From Bryobacterales bacterium (GTDB lineage: Bacteria > Acidobacteriota > Terriglobia > Bryobacterales > Bryobacteraceae): a stretch of DNA of 36,372 bases. Made by a program: the position numbers and the translations under genes. The notes below the pieces were generated by a model. The model was not told the origin of the DNA, searched no databases, and worked only from the letters and a program-made list of their open reading frames with translations. Below are positions 1 to 9,273 of this stretch, piece after piece; positions within the stretch are counted from its first letter, which is position 1, and every line of letters begins with the position of its first letter. The stretch covers positions 1 to 36,372 of the forward strand of contig JADZCI010000235.1 of the NCBI GenBank assembly GCA_020851655.1, written 5' to 3'.

Positions 1-411
1 GTCGTGGGAGATTCCTCGATGCTGAAGGCAGTCGCATCTCTCGCGAGCAGGATTCCGCATCTGCGGATCATCATCGACCATCTGCCGTTTGACAACGATG
101 CGCAGGAAGCCCTGAAGCCCCTACACAGCCAGACGAACGTGTTTGCTAAAGTCTCCAATGTGCCGCGCACCGTCAATGGCAAGGTCGAAGAGGACCCTGC
201 CTATTACCACCGCGTACTGGATCAGCTTTGGAACATTTTCGGGCCGGAACGTCTGATCTACGGCTCCAACTGGCCCGTCAGCGCCAGAATCGCGCCTTAC
301 CCCGTGGCGTGGCGTCTGGTGAAAGCCTACTTTGAGTCGCGGGGCGCCGCCGCCGCCGCCGGCTACTTCCACGGCAACGCCAAGGTTGCCTACCGCTGGG
401 TGGAGCGTTGA
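1..411 (+). CDS. Amidohydrolase (fuconolactonase-like), C-terminal part
   Basis: The reading frame is open from the first base, so this is the last 136 residues of a gene that starts outside the window. The sequence fits the C-terminal part of the amidohydrolase-2 family (COG3618: L-fuconolactonase, L-rhamnonolactonase and related cytosolic hydrolases). Visible family features are the LRIIIDHLP strand, a segment ending in the sequence YGSNWPVS, and the closing FHGNAKVAYRW, which corresponds to the usual N-A-x-R-x-Y end of the barrel. In most lactonases of this family the motif is GSDWP, with Asp as an active-site residue; here it is Asn. Its stop overlaps the TTG start of the kduD-like gene, so the two are translated together, and a sugar-lactone hydrolase beside a sugar-acid dehydrogenase makes sense. 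The exact substrate cannot be read from a fragment. Confidence 0.8.
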   Translation, partial: VVGDSSMLKAVASLASRIPHLRIIIDHLPFDNDAQEALKPLHSQTNVFAKVSNVPRTVNGKVEEDPAYYHRVLDQLWNIFGPERLIYGSNWPVSARIAPYPVAWRLVKAYFESRGAAAAAGYFHGNAKVAYRWVER

Positions 412-1187
412 AACCGGTGAGCGTCCTCGATCTGTTCCGGTTGGATGGCAAGACGGCTCTGGTGACGGGGTGCCGGCGCGGCATCGGCAAGGCGATGGCG
501 GCCGCGCTCGCCGAAGCCGGAGCCGATATCACCGGCGTCAGCAAGTCGCTGGAACCCTCCGGCAGCGCTGTCGAGCGGGAGGTCCGCGCTTGCGGGCGGA
601 ACTTTCGCGCCTACGCTTGCAACTTGGCCGATCGCAAGGCTGTCTACGCGTTGCTTGATGCGCTTGACCGCGGCAACGCCGCCATCGATATTCTGGTCAA
701 CAACGCCGGAACCATCTTGCGCAAACCCGCCGCGGAACACTCCGACGAGTATTGGGATCAGGTCATCAATACGAACCTGAACTCCCAGTGGATCCTCAGC
801 CGCGAATTGGGCCGCCGGATGATCGCGCGCGGGCACGGCAAAATTATCTTCACCGCTTCGCTGCTGTCGTTTCAGGGAGGCATCACGGTGCCCGGCTACG
901 CCGCCAGCAAAGGCGCCATCGCGCAGTTGACCAAGGCCCTGGCCAATGAATGGGCGGCACACAACGTGCAGGTCAACGCCATCGCGCCGGGTTACATCGC
1001 CACCGATAACACGCAGGCTTTGCGTAATGACCCGGTCCGTGCCGCGTCGATTCTGGCCCGCATTCCCGCCGGACGCTGGGGCGAACCCGCCGACCTCCAA
1101 GGAGCCACCGTGTTTCTTGCCTCCCGCGCCTCGGACTACGTCAGCGGCTCAATCCTGGTGGTCGATGGCGGGTGGATGGGCCGCTGA
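408..1187 (+). CDS. kduD: KduD-type short-chain dehydrogenase (2-dehydro-3-deoxy-D-gluconate 5-dehydrogenase)
   Basis: A 259-residue classical short-chain dehydrogenase, full length for the family. It has the Rossmann motif TGCRRGIG at residues 20-27, NNAG at 98-101, and the catalytic Ser151, Tyr164 and Lys168 (YAASK). Long stretches agree with KduD from memory of the E. coli protein: LSFQGGI before the active Tyr, NAIAPGYIATDNTQALR, IPAGRWGEPADLQG and the ending VDGGWMGR. KduD interconverts 2-dehydro-3-deoxygluconate and its 2,5-diketo form with NAD in pectin and uronate breakdown. The start is TTG, overlapping the preceding stop as TTGA, which implies translational coupling to the lactonase-like gene. 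No other uronate gene is visible, so a related deoxy-sugar acid (for example from fucose or rhamnose) is possible as the true substrate. Confidence 0.85.
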   Translation: MKPVSVLDLFRLDGKTALVTGCRRGIGKAMAAALAEAGADITGVSKSLEPSGSAVEREVRACGRNFRAYACNLADRKAVYALLDALDRGNAAIDILVNNAGTILRKPAAEHSDEYWDQVINTNLNSQWILSRELGRRMIARGHGKIIFTASLLSFQGGITVPGYAASKGAIAQLTKALANEWAAHNVQVNAIAPGYIATDNTQALRNDPVRAASILARIPAGRWGEPADLQGATVFLASRASDYVSGSILVVDGGWMGR

Positions 1188-1218
1188 AAAGGCCGCCGTT
1201 CGCTAGTCGAGCGCGGCG
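1187..1218 (-). terminator. Possible terminator at the end of the inositol operon
   Basis: An imperfect hairpin pairs 1192-1202 with 1208-1217 around the stop codon of the last operon gene. On the - strand it is followed by TTTT. The stem has one bulge and one mismatch and the T run is short, so this is only a weak candidate. The position between two convergent genes is where a terminator would be expected. Confidence 0.25.
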
Positions 1219-1916
1219 ATCTCGCCGGGAACGATCTTCCGTGTGCGATACAGCGCGCCGCGATACGACAGGTACCCGGCCGCCGCCAGGACCGACACAA
1301 ACACCGCCAGCTTGGTGATGTCGGCGGCGTGATTTCGCGGCAGCAGCAGGTATAAGGCCCACAAAATGGGCTGCGCGATGCACATGGCCCACACGGTGCC
1401 GTAGAAATAGCGCCGCTCCGTGCCTTCACCCTTGGTCGACCGCTTGACTCGCGGCAGCCCGCCAAAAAGTCCCAGCAGCCAGATCGCAATCGCCATCGGA
1501 AAATACGCCGCCGCGTAAATTTGTTTCAGAATCCACTGCCCCGTGAACACCGCGTAGATCAACCCCGCCAGGTTCGCCACGCCAAAGGTGATGGCCGCCG
1601 ACCAGGCAAACGTGTAGCAGATTCGGCGATAGAGCGGGTTGGGACGGTCCTCGGTAAACCGGATGATGTAAGGCGCCGGCTCACAGCCCGGCAGCCTGCC
1701 CATCAGCCCGGCGAGGCCCGTACCCGCCATTACAATCGCCAGCCACACGCCCATGCGGCTGTCAAAGCCGCGCTCGAACAGATCGAACGTCAGCGGACCG
1801 GGAATCAGGAAGAAGACAAACACCCAAATCGGCCAGTGCAGGACCCGGTAATAACCCTTGTTGCGGGTTCGAATCTTCCGTTCGCTGTCGTACTCGATCT
1901 TAACGCCGGGGCTCAT
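1203..1916 (-). CDS. Six-helix membrane protein of unknown function, last gene of the inositol operon
   Basis: A 237-residue protein that I do not recognise. It begins with about 25 charged residues (several Lys/Arg, likely cytoplasmic) and then shows about six hydrophobic segments near residues 26-45, 55-73, 97-122, 130-150, 165-187 and 193-215. A basic loop lies near 152-163. There are no obvious catalytic or transporter motifs. The ATG at 1916 is preferred over an in-frame GTG at 1940 because a GAAGG ribosome site sits 7 bases before it. It follows iolG by 51 bases on the same strand and is probably cotranscribed. A role in inositol uptake or membrane adaptation is conceivable, since the operon has no transporter of its own. 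That rests on position alone. It could equally be an unrelated passenger gene. Confidence 0.7.
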   Translation of the reverse strand: MSPGVKIEYDSERKIRTRNKGYYRVLHWPIWVFVFFLIPGPLTFDLFERGFDSRMGVWLAIVMAGTGLAGLMGRLPGCEPAPYIIRFTEDRPNPLYRRICYTFAWSAAITFGVANLAGLIYAVFTGQWILKQIYAAAYFPMAIAIWLLGLFGGLPRVKRSTKGEGTERRYFYGTVWAMCIAQPILWALYLLLPRNHAADITKLAVFVSVLAAAGYLSYRGALYRTRKIVPGEIAALD

Positions 1917-1923
1917 GCGGAAA

Positions 1924-1928
1924 CCTTC
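1924..1928 (-). promoter_or_regulatory. Ribosome binding site deciding the start of the membrane protein gene
   Basis: GAAGG on the - strand, 7 bases before the ATG at 1916. The longer in-frame GTG at 1940 lacks such a site. Confidence 0.5.
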
Positions 1929-1967
1929 AGTTTCCCACACGCCGCCGGGACGGCAAACAACGCCCCG

Positions 1968-2987
1968 TTACGCGATTTCGCTCAATCGCACCGGGCGCCG
2001 TTCGTCGTACGACTTCCGCGCGGCCAGGCCCATCACCACCGGAATCCGCCCGTCGGCGCCGGTAACCGGAACCGGTTTGTCTCCGGCCACCGCCTCGACA
2101 AAAGCGCGAATCTCGCTGGCGAAACTCTCGGTGTAGCGGTCCATGAAGAAGTTGAGCGGCAAGTCGCGGCGAACCGATTCCGCGGTGCTGACCGTGGCCT
2201 GGTTCGGGTAACAGTTGGCGGTGGCGATGCTCCCCTTGTCCCCCAGCACCTCGGCCCGCTGATCGTATCCGTACACCGCCCGGCGGCTGTTGTCGATGGT
2301 TCCGATCACGCCGTTGCGGAAACGCAAGACGATCACCGCGGTGTCCACATCGCCCGCCTTACCGATCTCGGGATCCACCAGCACGCCTGCGGCTGTGTAG
2401 ACTTCCTCCACTTCGTCGCCGATCAGGAAGCGCGCCATATCGAAATCGTGAATCGTCATATCGAGAAACATACCGCCCGAGACCTTCACGTAAGCGAGAG
2501 GCGGAGGCGCCGGATCGCGGCTGATGATATGCAACCGGTGCGGCGTGCCGACTTCGCCGGAGGCCACGGCTTGCCGGACCCGCGCGAAATTCGCGTCAAA
2601 CCGGCGGTTGAATCCAATCTGCAATTTCACTCCGGCTTTGGACACCGCGGCCAGCGCCTTGTCGATCCGGGCCAGCGTCAGGTCGACGGGCTTCTCGCAG
2701 AATATGTGTTTACCCGCCGCGGCCGCCTCCACCACCAGGTCCGCGTGCGTGGCGGTCGAGGAACAAATCAGAACCGCCTGTATGGAGGAGTCATTCAGAA
2801 CATCCCGGTAATCGGCGCTGACCTTCGGAATTCCACAGCGGTCCGCCACCGCCGCGGCCGCCTCGTGGTTGACGTCGGCCACCGCCATCGGAAACGCTTC
2901 GGGAACACGAAATGCCAGCGTCTCGGCGTGAACCCTGCCGATTCTTCCCGCGCCGATGATGCCGATGTTCAATCGCTGCCTGTTCAT
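1968..2987 (-). CDS. iolG: Inositol 2-dehydrogenase
   Basis: A 339-residue Gfo/Idh/MocA-family oxidoreductase, the usual length. The N-terminal Rossmann motif GAGRIG lies at residues 12-17 and the signature EKP at 98-100. The catalytic pair is in the motif [18 protein letters not shown], with Asp176 and His180. Together with Lys99 these match the Lys-Asp-His set of Bacillus IolG. It oxidises myo-inositol to 2-keto-myo-inositol (scyllo-inosose) with NAD in the cytoplasm, the first step of the pathway. Its ATG overlaps the iolE stop as ATGA, so the two are translationally coupled. The iol neighbours make inositol a far better substrate guess than the other sugars this large family can use. Confidence 0.92.
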   Translation of the reverse strand: MNRQRLNIGIIGAGRIGRVHAETLAFRVPEAFPMAVADVNHEAAAAVADRCGIPKVSADYRDVLNDSSIQAVLICSSTATHADLVVEAAAAGKHIFCEKPVDLTLARIDKALAAVSKAGVKLQIGFNRRFDANFARVRQAVASGEVGTPHRLHIISRDPAPPPLAYVKVSGGMFLDMTIHDFDMARFLIGDEVEEVYTAAGVLVDPEIGKAGDVDTAVIVLRFRNGVIGTIDNSRRAVYGYDQRAEVLGDKGSIATANCYPNQATVSTAESVRRDLPLNFFMDRYTESFASEIRAFVEAVAGDKPVPVTGADGRIPVVMGLAARKSYDERRPVRLSEIA

Positions 2988-3928
2988 TGCCCGCTCTCTC
3001 GCCGTTCAAACCGGCTCTCGATCGATCGAAGATACTCGCGGTTCCTCCGGGCGCTCTCCTTGGGTGTGCCCATGCCTGGAAGAACATCCTGCTCCACCAG
3101 AACGTAGCCGCGATAGTCGCGGCCGGCCAGCCACTCCAGCACCGCGCCAAAGTCGACGCAACCCTTGCCTAACTCGCAAAAAACACCGTGGCGCAGCGCG
3201 GTGAAGTAATCCCACTGCTGCTGGCGTGCCCGGCGCGCCACCTCGGGCTCACAGTCCTTCAAGTGCACGTACCAGACCCGGCTGGCGAACCGGTTCAGCG
3301 CCGCGATCACGTCACAATCGCCCGCGCCGTAGGAGTAGTGGCCGGTATCAAAGACCAGGCCGACGAGGTTCGGATCGGTGAGTTCGAGAAACTTGCCAAT
3401 CTCGCCGGGCGTTTCCACAAAGCCCGCGCAGTGATGATGAAACACCGTCCGCAAGCCTGTCTCTTCCAGCACCGCCCGCGCAACCTGGTTGGCGCCGCCG
3501 GCAAAGACCCGCCACTCCGGCTCCGTCAAGCCAAGCGCCGGCGTGACTCGGCCCGCGTTGCGGGTGCGTTCCGGCGCCGTCCCGTTGTCGTCGGCCAAAA
3601 CGAGAAAGGGCTTGGGATCGGATCCGGCGGCGGCCAGCAGGCGCGCGGTCCGCACCGCCGCCTCGACACCCGCCGCGCGCGCCCGCGGGTCCCGGAGCGC
3701 GACCGGCACAAACGCGCCCAGCATCACCAGCGAGCGGCGCCGCAACTCCCCGGCCAGCACGGCGGGATCGACCGGCATAAAGCCCCAGTCGCCCAGCTCC
3801 GTGCCCGTGTACCCGGTCTCGGCCAGCTCATCCAGCATCTGGCCGTAGCCCACCTTCTCACCCTTCGCTTCATCGAATTCGAGCGTCCCCCACGAGCAAG
3901 GGGCGTTTCCAACAAGCAGTTTCGGCAT
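2984..3928 (-). CDS. iolE: Inosose dehydratase (IolE-type TIM barrel)
   Basis: A 314-residue xylose-isomerase-like TIM barrel. Visible elements are the opening VGNAPCSWG, the GTELGDWGF strand, a likely metal site with Asp194 and His197 in [10 protein letters not shown], His222 in VWYVHLKD, and a closing YVLVEQD. IolE removes water from scyllo-inosose to give the 1,2-dione used by IolD. The family also includes the isomerase IolI, so the dehydratase call depends on the operon, which has no other candidate for this step. The ATG at 3928 is chosen because the family alignment begins there and the gap to mmsA is then 13 bases. A longer in-frame version would run into mmsA and has no family match. 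Overlap with iolG is ATGA. Confidence 0.85.
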   Translation of the reverse strand: MPKLLVGNAPCSWGTLEFDEAKGEKVGYGQMLDELAETGYTGTELGDWGFMPVDPAVLAGELRRRSLVMLGAFVPVALRDPRARAAGVEAAVRTARLLAAAGSDPKPFLVLADDNGTAPERTRNAGRVTPALGLTEPEWRVFAGGANQVARAVLEETGLRTVFHHHCAGFVETPGEIGKFLELTDPNLVGLVFDTGHYSYGAGDCDVIAALNRFASRVWYVHLKDCEPEVARRARQQQWDYFTALRHGVFCELGKGCVDFGAVLEWLAGRDYRGYVLVEQDVLPGMGTPKESARRNREYLRSIESRFERRESGQ

Positions 3929-3941
3929 AACGGCGCCCGCT

Positions 3942-5414
3942 CTAGAAGCGGCGGCTCCAATCTCGCGGCCAGCGCTCGACCACGACTTTGGTTTGAGTGT
4001 AGAACTCGACGCCGTGATGCGCCTGCGCGTGCAGATCTCCAAAAAAGCTGTCGCCCCAACCGCTGAACGGGAAGTTGGAGATCGGCGCCGCGACGCCGAC
4101 GTTGATGCCGACATTGCCGGCATTCACCTCGTACCGGAACCGGCGCGCATTCGCGCCATCGGTGGTGAAGATGCACGCCATGTTGCCATAGCTGCGGGCG
4201 TTGACCATCTCAATGGCCTCGCTGAGATTGGAGGCGTGCATGAGGCTCAGCACCGGCCCGAAAATTTCGGTACGGGCGATTTCTCCTTGCGGCGGCACCT
4301 CGTCCAACACGGTGGGAAATACAAAGAACCCGCCATCGCAGCCGGCAACCGCCTTGCCGCGTCCGTCCACCAGAACCTTGGCGCCCTCCTGCTGGCCTTG
4401 CGCGATCAACGCCTCGATTCTCGCCTTGCTCTGCGCCGAAATCACCGGCCCCATTTCCATGTCGCGGTCGAGCCCGTTGCCGACCTTCCGTTTCCTCGAT
4501 GCTTCCGCAATCTGTCCGGTCAACGGCCCGCGCGCATCCCCGACCGTGATGGCCACCGAAGCCGCCAGACACCGCTGCCCCGCGCATCCGAATGCCGAGT
4601 CCGCCAGAATTCGCGTCGTCATCTCCATGTCGGCGTCGGGCAGGATCACCACGGGGTTCTTGGCGCCCCCCTGGCACTGCGCCCGCTTGCCGCTGGCGGC
4701 GGCGCGGCTGTAAATGTAGCGCGCCGTGGCGGTGGACCCGACGAAACTGATGGCCCGGACCAGCGGGTGATCCAGAAGGGCGTTGACCGTGTCGCGGCCG
4801 CCGTTCACCAGTTGCAGAACGCCCGGCGGAAAGCCCGCTCTCTCCAGCAGTTCAAACAGCTTCCACGAAGTGACCGGCACCCGTTCGGACGGCTTCAGCA
4901 GAAAGCAGTTTCCCGTGGCCACCGCATAGGGCAAAAACCAGAACGGAATCATCCCCGGAAAGTTGAAGGGAGTGATGGCGGCGACCACGCCCAGCGGCTG
5001 CCGGATCATGTGTTCGTCGATGCCGGACGCGATGTCTTCGTTGTTGACGCCCTGCATCAACACCGGGATACCGCACGCCGTCTCGACGTTTTCAATCGCG
5101 CGGCGTAATTCGCCGGCGCTCTCCGAGTAAACCTTGCCGCACTCCTCGGTGATGGTCCGCGCCAGCGCGTCGAGGTTCTCCTCCATCAGCGCCTTCAACC
5201 GGAACAGAGGCTGAATTCTCTCTCCCGCCGGGGTCCGCCTCCAGGCGGCAAAGGCATTGGCCGCCGCCTGAACCGCGCTGTCCACTTCTTCGGCCGGCGA
5301 CAGCGGCACTTTGGCCAGCACCTGCGCCGTCGCCGGATTCAGGACGTCCAGCGATTCGCTGGCGCGCGAAGCCCGCCAGCCTCCGTCAACGAAATTCTCC
5401 AGTAGCCGCGCCAT
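3942..5414 (-). CDS. mmsA: (Methyl)malonate-semialdehyde dehydrogenase, CoA-acylating
   Basis: A 490-residue aldehyde dehydrogenase of the MmsA/IolA type. It shows ITPFNFPG with Asn151, LLKPSE near 172-177, the NAD segment FVGSTAT at 224-230, and the catalytic Cys282 in FGCAGQRC. At the place where ordinary aldehyde dehydrogenases carry ELGGK it has QGGAKNP, the form found in CoA-acylating methylmalonate-semialdehyde dehydrogenases that lack the general-base Glu. In the inositol pathway it turns malonate semialdehyde into acetyl-CoA, CO2 and NADH. It may also serve valine catabolism. The start at 5414 is fixed by a strong AGGAGG 6 bases upstream. An open extension to 5573 runs inside iolD in another frame and is rejected. 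Confidence 0.93.
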   Translation of the reverse strand: MARLLENFVDGGWRASRASESLDVLNPATAQVLAKVPLSPAEEVDSAVQAAANAFAAWRRTPAGERIQPLFRLKALMEENLDALARTITEECGKVYSESAGELRRAIENVETACGIPVLMQGVNNEDIASGIDEHMIRQPLGVVAAITPFNFPGMIPFWFLPYAVATGNCFLLKPSERVPVTSWKLFELLERAGFPPGVLQLVNGGRDTVNALLDHPLVRAISFVGSTATARYIYSRAAASGKRAQCQGGAKNPVVILPDADMEMTTRILADSAFGCAGQRCLAASVAITVGDARGPLTGQIAEASRKRKVGNGLDRDMEMGPVISAQSKARIEALIAQGQQEGAKVLVDGRGKAVAGCDGGFFVFPTVLDEVPPQGEIARTEIFGPVLSLMHASNLSEAIEMVNARSYGNMACIFTTDGANARRFRYEVNAGNVGINVGVAAPISNFPFSGWGDSFFGDLHAQAHHGVEFYTQTKVVVERWPRDWSRRF

Positions 5415-5420
5415 AATCCG

Positions 5421-5426
5421 CCTCCT
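5421..5426 (-). promoter_or_regulatory. Strong ribosome binding site of mmsA overlapping the iolD stop
   Basis: A perfect AGGAGG, 6 bases from the mmsA ATG. It shares bases 5425-5426 with the TAG stop of iolD, so termination on iolD and initiation on mmsA take place on the same stretch of message. Confidence 0.8.
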
Positions 5427-7287
5427 ACAGGTGATACCTCTCGCTCTTCCGCGCTTCCTCGTATCGCGCCCGCGCCTCGCGCACGCTGGCGGTGCTGGAA
5501 ACCTCGGCCACCGCGACGTCCCACCAGGAGTCATATCCGGGAACGCGCGTCTCGCGGTCGGTTTCCACCACAATCACTGTTGTGCGATCCATGGCCTTGG
5601 CTTCGGCCAAAGCCGTTTTCAATTCCGCCAGGTTGCGCGCGCGAATCGCGTGAGCGCCCAGGCTGGCGGCGTTGGCCGCGAAGTCGACCGGAATCCAGTC
5701 GCCGTCCAACTGCGCCGACGCCTTGGACCGGAAACGGTAGCTGGTTCCAAAACCGCACTGTCCGAGTGACTTGCTGAGCCCGCCGATGCTGGCGAATCCG
5801 TGATTATCCACCAGCACGATAATCAGCTTGATGCCTTCCTGCACCGAAGTCACGATCTCGGAAGGCATCATCAGGTAGGTGCCGTCGCCGAGAAAGACAA
5901 ACACCTCGCGCGACGGATCGGCGATCTTGGCGCCCATGGCGCCCGGAATCTCGTAGCCCATGCACGAATACCCGTATTCCATGTGATAGCCGTTCGGCGT
6001 CCGCGTGCGCCACAACTTGTGCAGGTCGCCCGGATGGCTGCCCGCCGCCGACAACAGGATATCCCGCGGGCCGGAAGCTTCCCACATGGCGCCGATCACC
6101 TCACTTTGAGCCGGAAGCGGCTGATGGCCCAGTTGGAACAGGCGGTCCACCTCGCCCTCCCAGGCTTCCTTCAGGTGGGCAATCTGGAGCGCGTAGCTAT
6201 CGGTGACACGGTGCGCCTGAAGCACGGCCGCGAGTTGCTCCAGCGTGGCCGCAGCATCGCCGACAACCGGTATGGCCGACACCTTGTAGGCGTCGAACTC
6301 GGCCGTGTTGATGTTGACGAAGCGCACTGCTGGGTTCTTGAAAGCCGTCATCGACGCGGTCGTGAAGTCCGAGTAACGGGTTCCAATGCCGATAACCAGG
6401 TCGGCATCGCCCGCCAGCCGGTTGGCCGCCAGATTTCCAGTCGCCCCAACCGCGCCTACCGACTGCGTGTGGTTGTACGGCAGCGAACCCTTGCCGGCTT
6501 GGGTCTCGGCCACGGGGATCCCCGTTTGGGTCGCAAACTGCGACAGAGCCCCTGAAGCTTCGCTGTACAGAACTCCGCCTCCGGCCACGATCAACGGCTT
6601 GCTGGCCGAGCGGATCGCGTCCACCGCGCGGTGAAAGGAAACCGGATCCGGCGTGGGACGGCGGATCAGCCACACACGCTTGCGGAAAAGCTCCTCTGGA
6701 AAATCGTAGGCCTCCGCCTGCACATCCTGCGGCAGCGCGAGAGTGACCGCGCCGCAGTCGGAAGGCGAAGTCAGCACGCGCATGACTTCCGGCAGGCAGG
6801 TAATAATCTGCTCTGGACGGTAGATGCGGTCCCAGTACCGCGAGACGGGCCGGAAACAGTCGTTCACGCCGGTATCCTGGGTCGCCGGCGACTCCAGTTG
6901 TTGCAACACCGGGGCCACGTTCCGGCGGGCAAAGATGTCGCCGGGCAGCAGCAGGACCGGCAGGCGATTGATCGTCGCCATGGCCGCACCGGTAATCATG
7001 TTGGTGGCGCCCGGTCCGATCGAAGACGTACAGGCGAACGTCCGCAGCCGGTTGCTCGCCTTGGCGTAACCGGCGGCTACGTGCACCGCTGACTGCTCGT
7101 TGCGCACGAGGATATACGGAAAGTCGGGGTTTTCCTGCAGCGCCTGGCCGATCCCGGCCACGTTGCCATGCCCGAAAATTCCGAGTACGCCGGCAACGAA
7201 CTTGTGTTCCCTGCCGTCCCGTTCGACGTATTGATTCTTCAGAAAAGCCACAATCGCCTGAGCTACCGTGACGCGGCGGGTGTTCAT
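5425..7287 (-). CDS. iolD: 3D-(3,5/4)-trihydroxycyclohexane-1,2-dione acylhydrolase
   Basis: A 620-residue thiamine-diphosphate enzyme of full family length. The cofactor-activating Glu64 is in [16 protein letters not shown]. The Mg-ThDP motif starts at Gly467-Asp468-Gly469 and ends at Asn495 (DNHGF), the normal spacing. The N-terminal segment [15 protein letters not shown] is typical of IolD rather than of acetolactate synthase. The enzyme opens the inositol-derived ring by hydrolysing the dione to 5-deoxy-D-glucuronate, the only dedicated C-C cleavage of the upper pathway. It lies between the aldolase-like gene (18 bases upstream) and mmsA (10 bases downstream), with a GGGAGG ribosome site. 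Confidence 0.95.
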   Translation of the reverse strand: MNTRRVTVAQAIVAFLKNQYVERDGREHKFVAGVLGIFGHGNVAGIGQALQENPDFPYILVRNEQSAVHVAAGYAKASNRLRTFACTSSIGPGATNMITGAAMATINRLPVLLLPGDIFARRNVAPVLQQLESPATQDTGVNDCFRPVSRYWDRIYRPEQIITCLPEVMRVLTSPSDCGAVTLALPQDVQAEAYDFPEELFRKRVWLIRRPTPDPVSFHRAVDAIRSASKPLIVAGGGVLYSEASGALSQFATQTGIPVAETQAGKGSLPYNHTQSVGAVGATGNLAANRLAGDADLVIGIGTRYSDFTTASMTAFKNPAVRFVNINTAEFDAYKVSAIPVVGDAAATLEQLAAVLQAHRVTDSYALQIAHLKEAWEGEVDRLFQLGHQPLPAQSEVIGAMWEASGPRDILLSAAGSHPGDLHKLWRTRTPNGYHMEYGYSCMGYEIPGAMGAKIADPSREVFVFLGDGTYLMMPSEIVTSVQEGIKLIIVLVDNHGFASIGGLSKSLGQCGFGTSYRFRSKASAQLDGDWIPVDFAANAASLGAHAIRARNLAELKTALAEAKAMDRTTVIVVETDRETRVPGYDSWWDVAVAEVSSTASVREARARYEEARKSERYHL

Positions 7288-7295
7288 TCTTTCAT

Positions 7296-7301
7296 CCTCC
7301 C
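7296..7301 (-). promoter_or_regulatory. Ribosome binding site of iolD
   Basis: GGGAGG on the - strand, 8 bases before the iolD ATG, in the 18-base gap after the aldolase-like gene. Confidence 0.7.
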
Positions 7302-7305
7302 TTTC

Positions 7306-8316
7306 TCAGCGTGCGGGCAGGAGACGGTCCATATGGCGGCCCCGGTTTGCCGGCATCGATTCAATGGCCTGCTCCACGCTCCACGCCTTGTGCACGATTC
7401 CACCGGCGGCTTCGGCCATCGCCAGCGGATCTTCAGCGCCCGGATAGAGCACGTTGCGGCCGACCAGCGCTCCGCGCACGTTGGGTCCGGCGGCCATCGC
7501 TGAAGCGAGTTGCCGCAGAAACGGCGCTGGATCGCCGGCCGACTCCCCGCCCAGCAACAGGATCGGAAGCGTCGTCGAGCGCGCCACCGTCTCATAGCCG
7601 TCGCAGTGCGGCAGTTTGAGCCACAGGCGGCTGCTGCTGTCGCCGAGCGCCGACGCCACGCCGGCAATGCGCGCCAGCGCCTCCCGGGACTTGGTCACGG
7701 TCACGCCCTTATCAGTGCGCACCGCCGGCAGCGGCTCCAGAAACGTGGACAAGCCGAGCGCGTTGGCTTCGGTAATGGCCCGCGCGCTGGCCACCAGCGT
7801 CTGTAGCGAACCGGCATCGGAATCTTCGATGCGCAGCAGAATCTTCGTCGCATCCAGATTCCAGTCCGAGCACGTCTTGGGTGAAGGGCCGGTCATGGGA
7901 TCGTCCATCTCCCACGACGAACCGGCCAGTCCGCCGCGATTCAAACTGCCCACCACGACCTTGCCATCCAGCAAGGGCCGCCCGCCGGCCTCCCGCAGGA
8001 ATCCGTCAACCGACAGCAGGTCTTCGAGGATGTCCATCGTGGCCATGACGCCGTCTACCGCGTCGCTCACCAGCACGCGGAGAATGCGAGCCAGGTACTC
8101 GCGGCGGTCCGTCATCGCCAGCGGGTCGTCCCCTACTTTGGTGACGCGCCGCGCCGGGTGATCGGCGGCGAGCAGGTTCAATTTTCCATCCGGCGCCAAA
8201 TGCTCGCGCCGCACCCGCGCCTTGGCGGCGCGCCGGGAATAGTCCGGATCGCTGACCCGCCGGTCCGTCAGGCGGGCGACGGTCGATGCTGACAGATACT
8301 CTGCGCTTGAAAACAT
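7306..8316 (-). CDS. Class I-like (beta/alpha)8 aldolase, candidate IolJ replacement
   Basis: A 336-residue protein resembling the LacD/FbaB/DeoC aldolase group and, I believe, the Cgl0158-type proteins found in actinobacterial inositol clusters. Suggestive features are LLAADHPARRV (residues 48-58, like the LLAFDHR strand of related barrels), TFLEPLP (191-197), WLKLPHCDG (232-240) with Lys234 at the place expected for a Schiff-base lysine, and a late glycine-rich strand ending ALVGRNVL. The pathway needs an aldolase to split 2-deoxy-5-keto-D-gluconate 6-phosphate into malonate semialdehyde and dihydroxyacetone phosphate. The operon has no class II IolJ, so this gene is the natural candidate. 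The start overlaps the iolC stop by one base (TGATG). Family membership is fairly clear; the specific reaction is inferred from position. Confidence 0.75.
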   Translation of the reverse strand: MFSSAEYLSASTVARLTDRRVSDPDYSRRAAKARVRREHLAPDGKLNLLAADHPARRVTKVGDDPLAMTDRREYLARILRVLVSDAVDGVMATMDILEDLLSVDGFLREAGGRPLLDGKVVVGSLNRGGLAGSSWEMDDPMTGPSPKTCSDWNLDATKILLRIEDSDAGSLQTLVASARAITEANALGLSTFLEPLPAVRTDKGVTVTKSREALARIAGVASALGDSSSRLWLKLPHCDGYETVARSTTLPILLLGGESAGDPAPFLRQLASAMAAGPNVRGALVGRNVLYPGAEDPLAMAEAAGGIVHKAWSVEQAIESMPANRGRHMDRLLPAR

Positions 8317-9269
8317 CAGGCGTGCTTTAACTTCCCTTTCTGCTGAGACAGGATCGCCTGGACCTCATCTTGTGTCGGCATGGCTTCCGAGCAGCTCAGC
8401 CGGCTCACCACGATCGCCGCCGCGGCGTTCCCGTAGTGGAGACACTCTTCCACGGGCAGTCCCTTCAACAAAGCCGACAGAAACCCCGAGGCAAAGCCGT
8501 CGCCGGCGCCGATCGTGCTAACGACCTCCACGCGGTACGGCGGCAGGAACACGGATTCATCGCCGCTCCAGACGCGCGTGCCCTGATCGCCCAGCTTCGA
8601 GACCAGCAGCGGCACTCTGGACCGCAACTGGGCCGTAGCCTGATCCAGATCCTCGACGCCGGCAACGAGTTTCAGCTCAGGCTGATTCCCGATCAGCACA
8701 TCCACCCAAGGCAGGGCCAGCCGTATGGCCAGACCGGCTTCTTCGGCGCTGCGCCATGACATGGCGCGGTAGTCGGCATCGAGCACGACCTTCGCGCCCG
8801 CGCGGTGCGCCCGTTCCAGCGCCCGGTAGGTCGATTCTCGCGAAGGCGAGGCGCACAGCGAGGTCCCGTTGGTGATGAACATCCGCGCCGACGCGATGTA
8901 ATCCAGGTCGTCGGCGGTGACGTCGAGCATGATGTCGGCGGCGTCGTGACGGTAAAAGACTTGTGGAAAGCGGTCCGGCGGAGACACCTCGGTCAGCGAA
9001 AGCGAAGCCAGGTAGCCGGGCGCGCGCCGCACGCGCGACGTATCGACCCGCTCGACGTTCAGAAAGTCCACCAGAAAATCGCTCAGGCTGTCGGCGCCGA
9101 GCGAGCTCACGATCCCCACGCGCGCGCCAAGGCGCGACAAGCCCACCGCCATATTTGCGCTCGATCCTCCCAGGTAACGGGAGAAGCGCCTCACCTGACG
9201 CAGCGGAACATCCGGCTCGTCGGAGATCAGGTCGTATCCGATTCGTCCAACGATCGCAATATCGATCAT
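8316..9269 (-). CDS. iolC: 5-dehydro-2-deoxygluconokinase
   Basis: A 317-residue PfkB/ribokinase-family kinase. The first family signature includes RYLGGSSANMAVGLSRLG (residues 31-48) and the second is TIGAGDGFASGF with the catalytic base Asp257. The substrate segment near 104-113 (VFYRHDAADIML) is the form seen in IolC proteins. It phosphorylates 2-deoxy-5-keto-D-gluconate at C6, making the substrate for the aldolase encoded next. It is the stand-alone kinase form: there is no fused DUF2090 aldolase domain as in some proteobacterial IolC proteins, and the aldolase is a separate, one-base-overlapping gene. It starts 4 bases after the iolB stop. Confidence 0.92.
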   Translation of the reverse strand: MIDIAIVGRIGYDLISDEPDVPLRQVRRFSRYLGGSSANMAVGLSRLGARVGIVSSLGADSLSDFLVDFLNVERVDTSRVRRAPGYLASLSLTEVSPPDRFPQVFYRHDAADIMLDVTADDLDYIASARMFITNGTSLCASPSRESTYRALERAHRAGAKVVLDADYRAMSWRSAEEAGLAIRLALPWVDVLIGNQPELKLVAGVEDLDQATAQLRSRVPLLVSKLGDQGTRVWSGDESVFLPPYRVEVVSTIGAGDGFASGFLSALLKGLPVEECLHYGNAAAAIVVSRLSCSEAMPTQDEVQAILSQQKGKLKHA

Positions 9270-9273
9270 CCAC

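Noticed and set aside
1521..3107. Long open frame of 528 codons on the + strand opposite the membrane protein and iolG
   Set aside because: It runs antisense to two clear genes, has low-complexity Arg/His/Gln/Val-rich content with no motifs, and is expected from high GC at third positions.
3929..4123. Longer start for iolE
   Set aside because: The added 65 residues are an out-of-frame reading of the mmsA end with no family match.
3993..5108. Open frame of 371 codons on + opposite mmsA
   Set aside because: Antisense shadow of an unambiguous aldehyde dehydrogenase; composition is that of a reverse-complement frame.
5415..5573. Longer start for mmsA
   Set aside because: The extension lies inside iolD in another frame, and a perfect AGGAGG sits 6 bases before the internal ATG.
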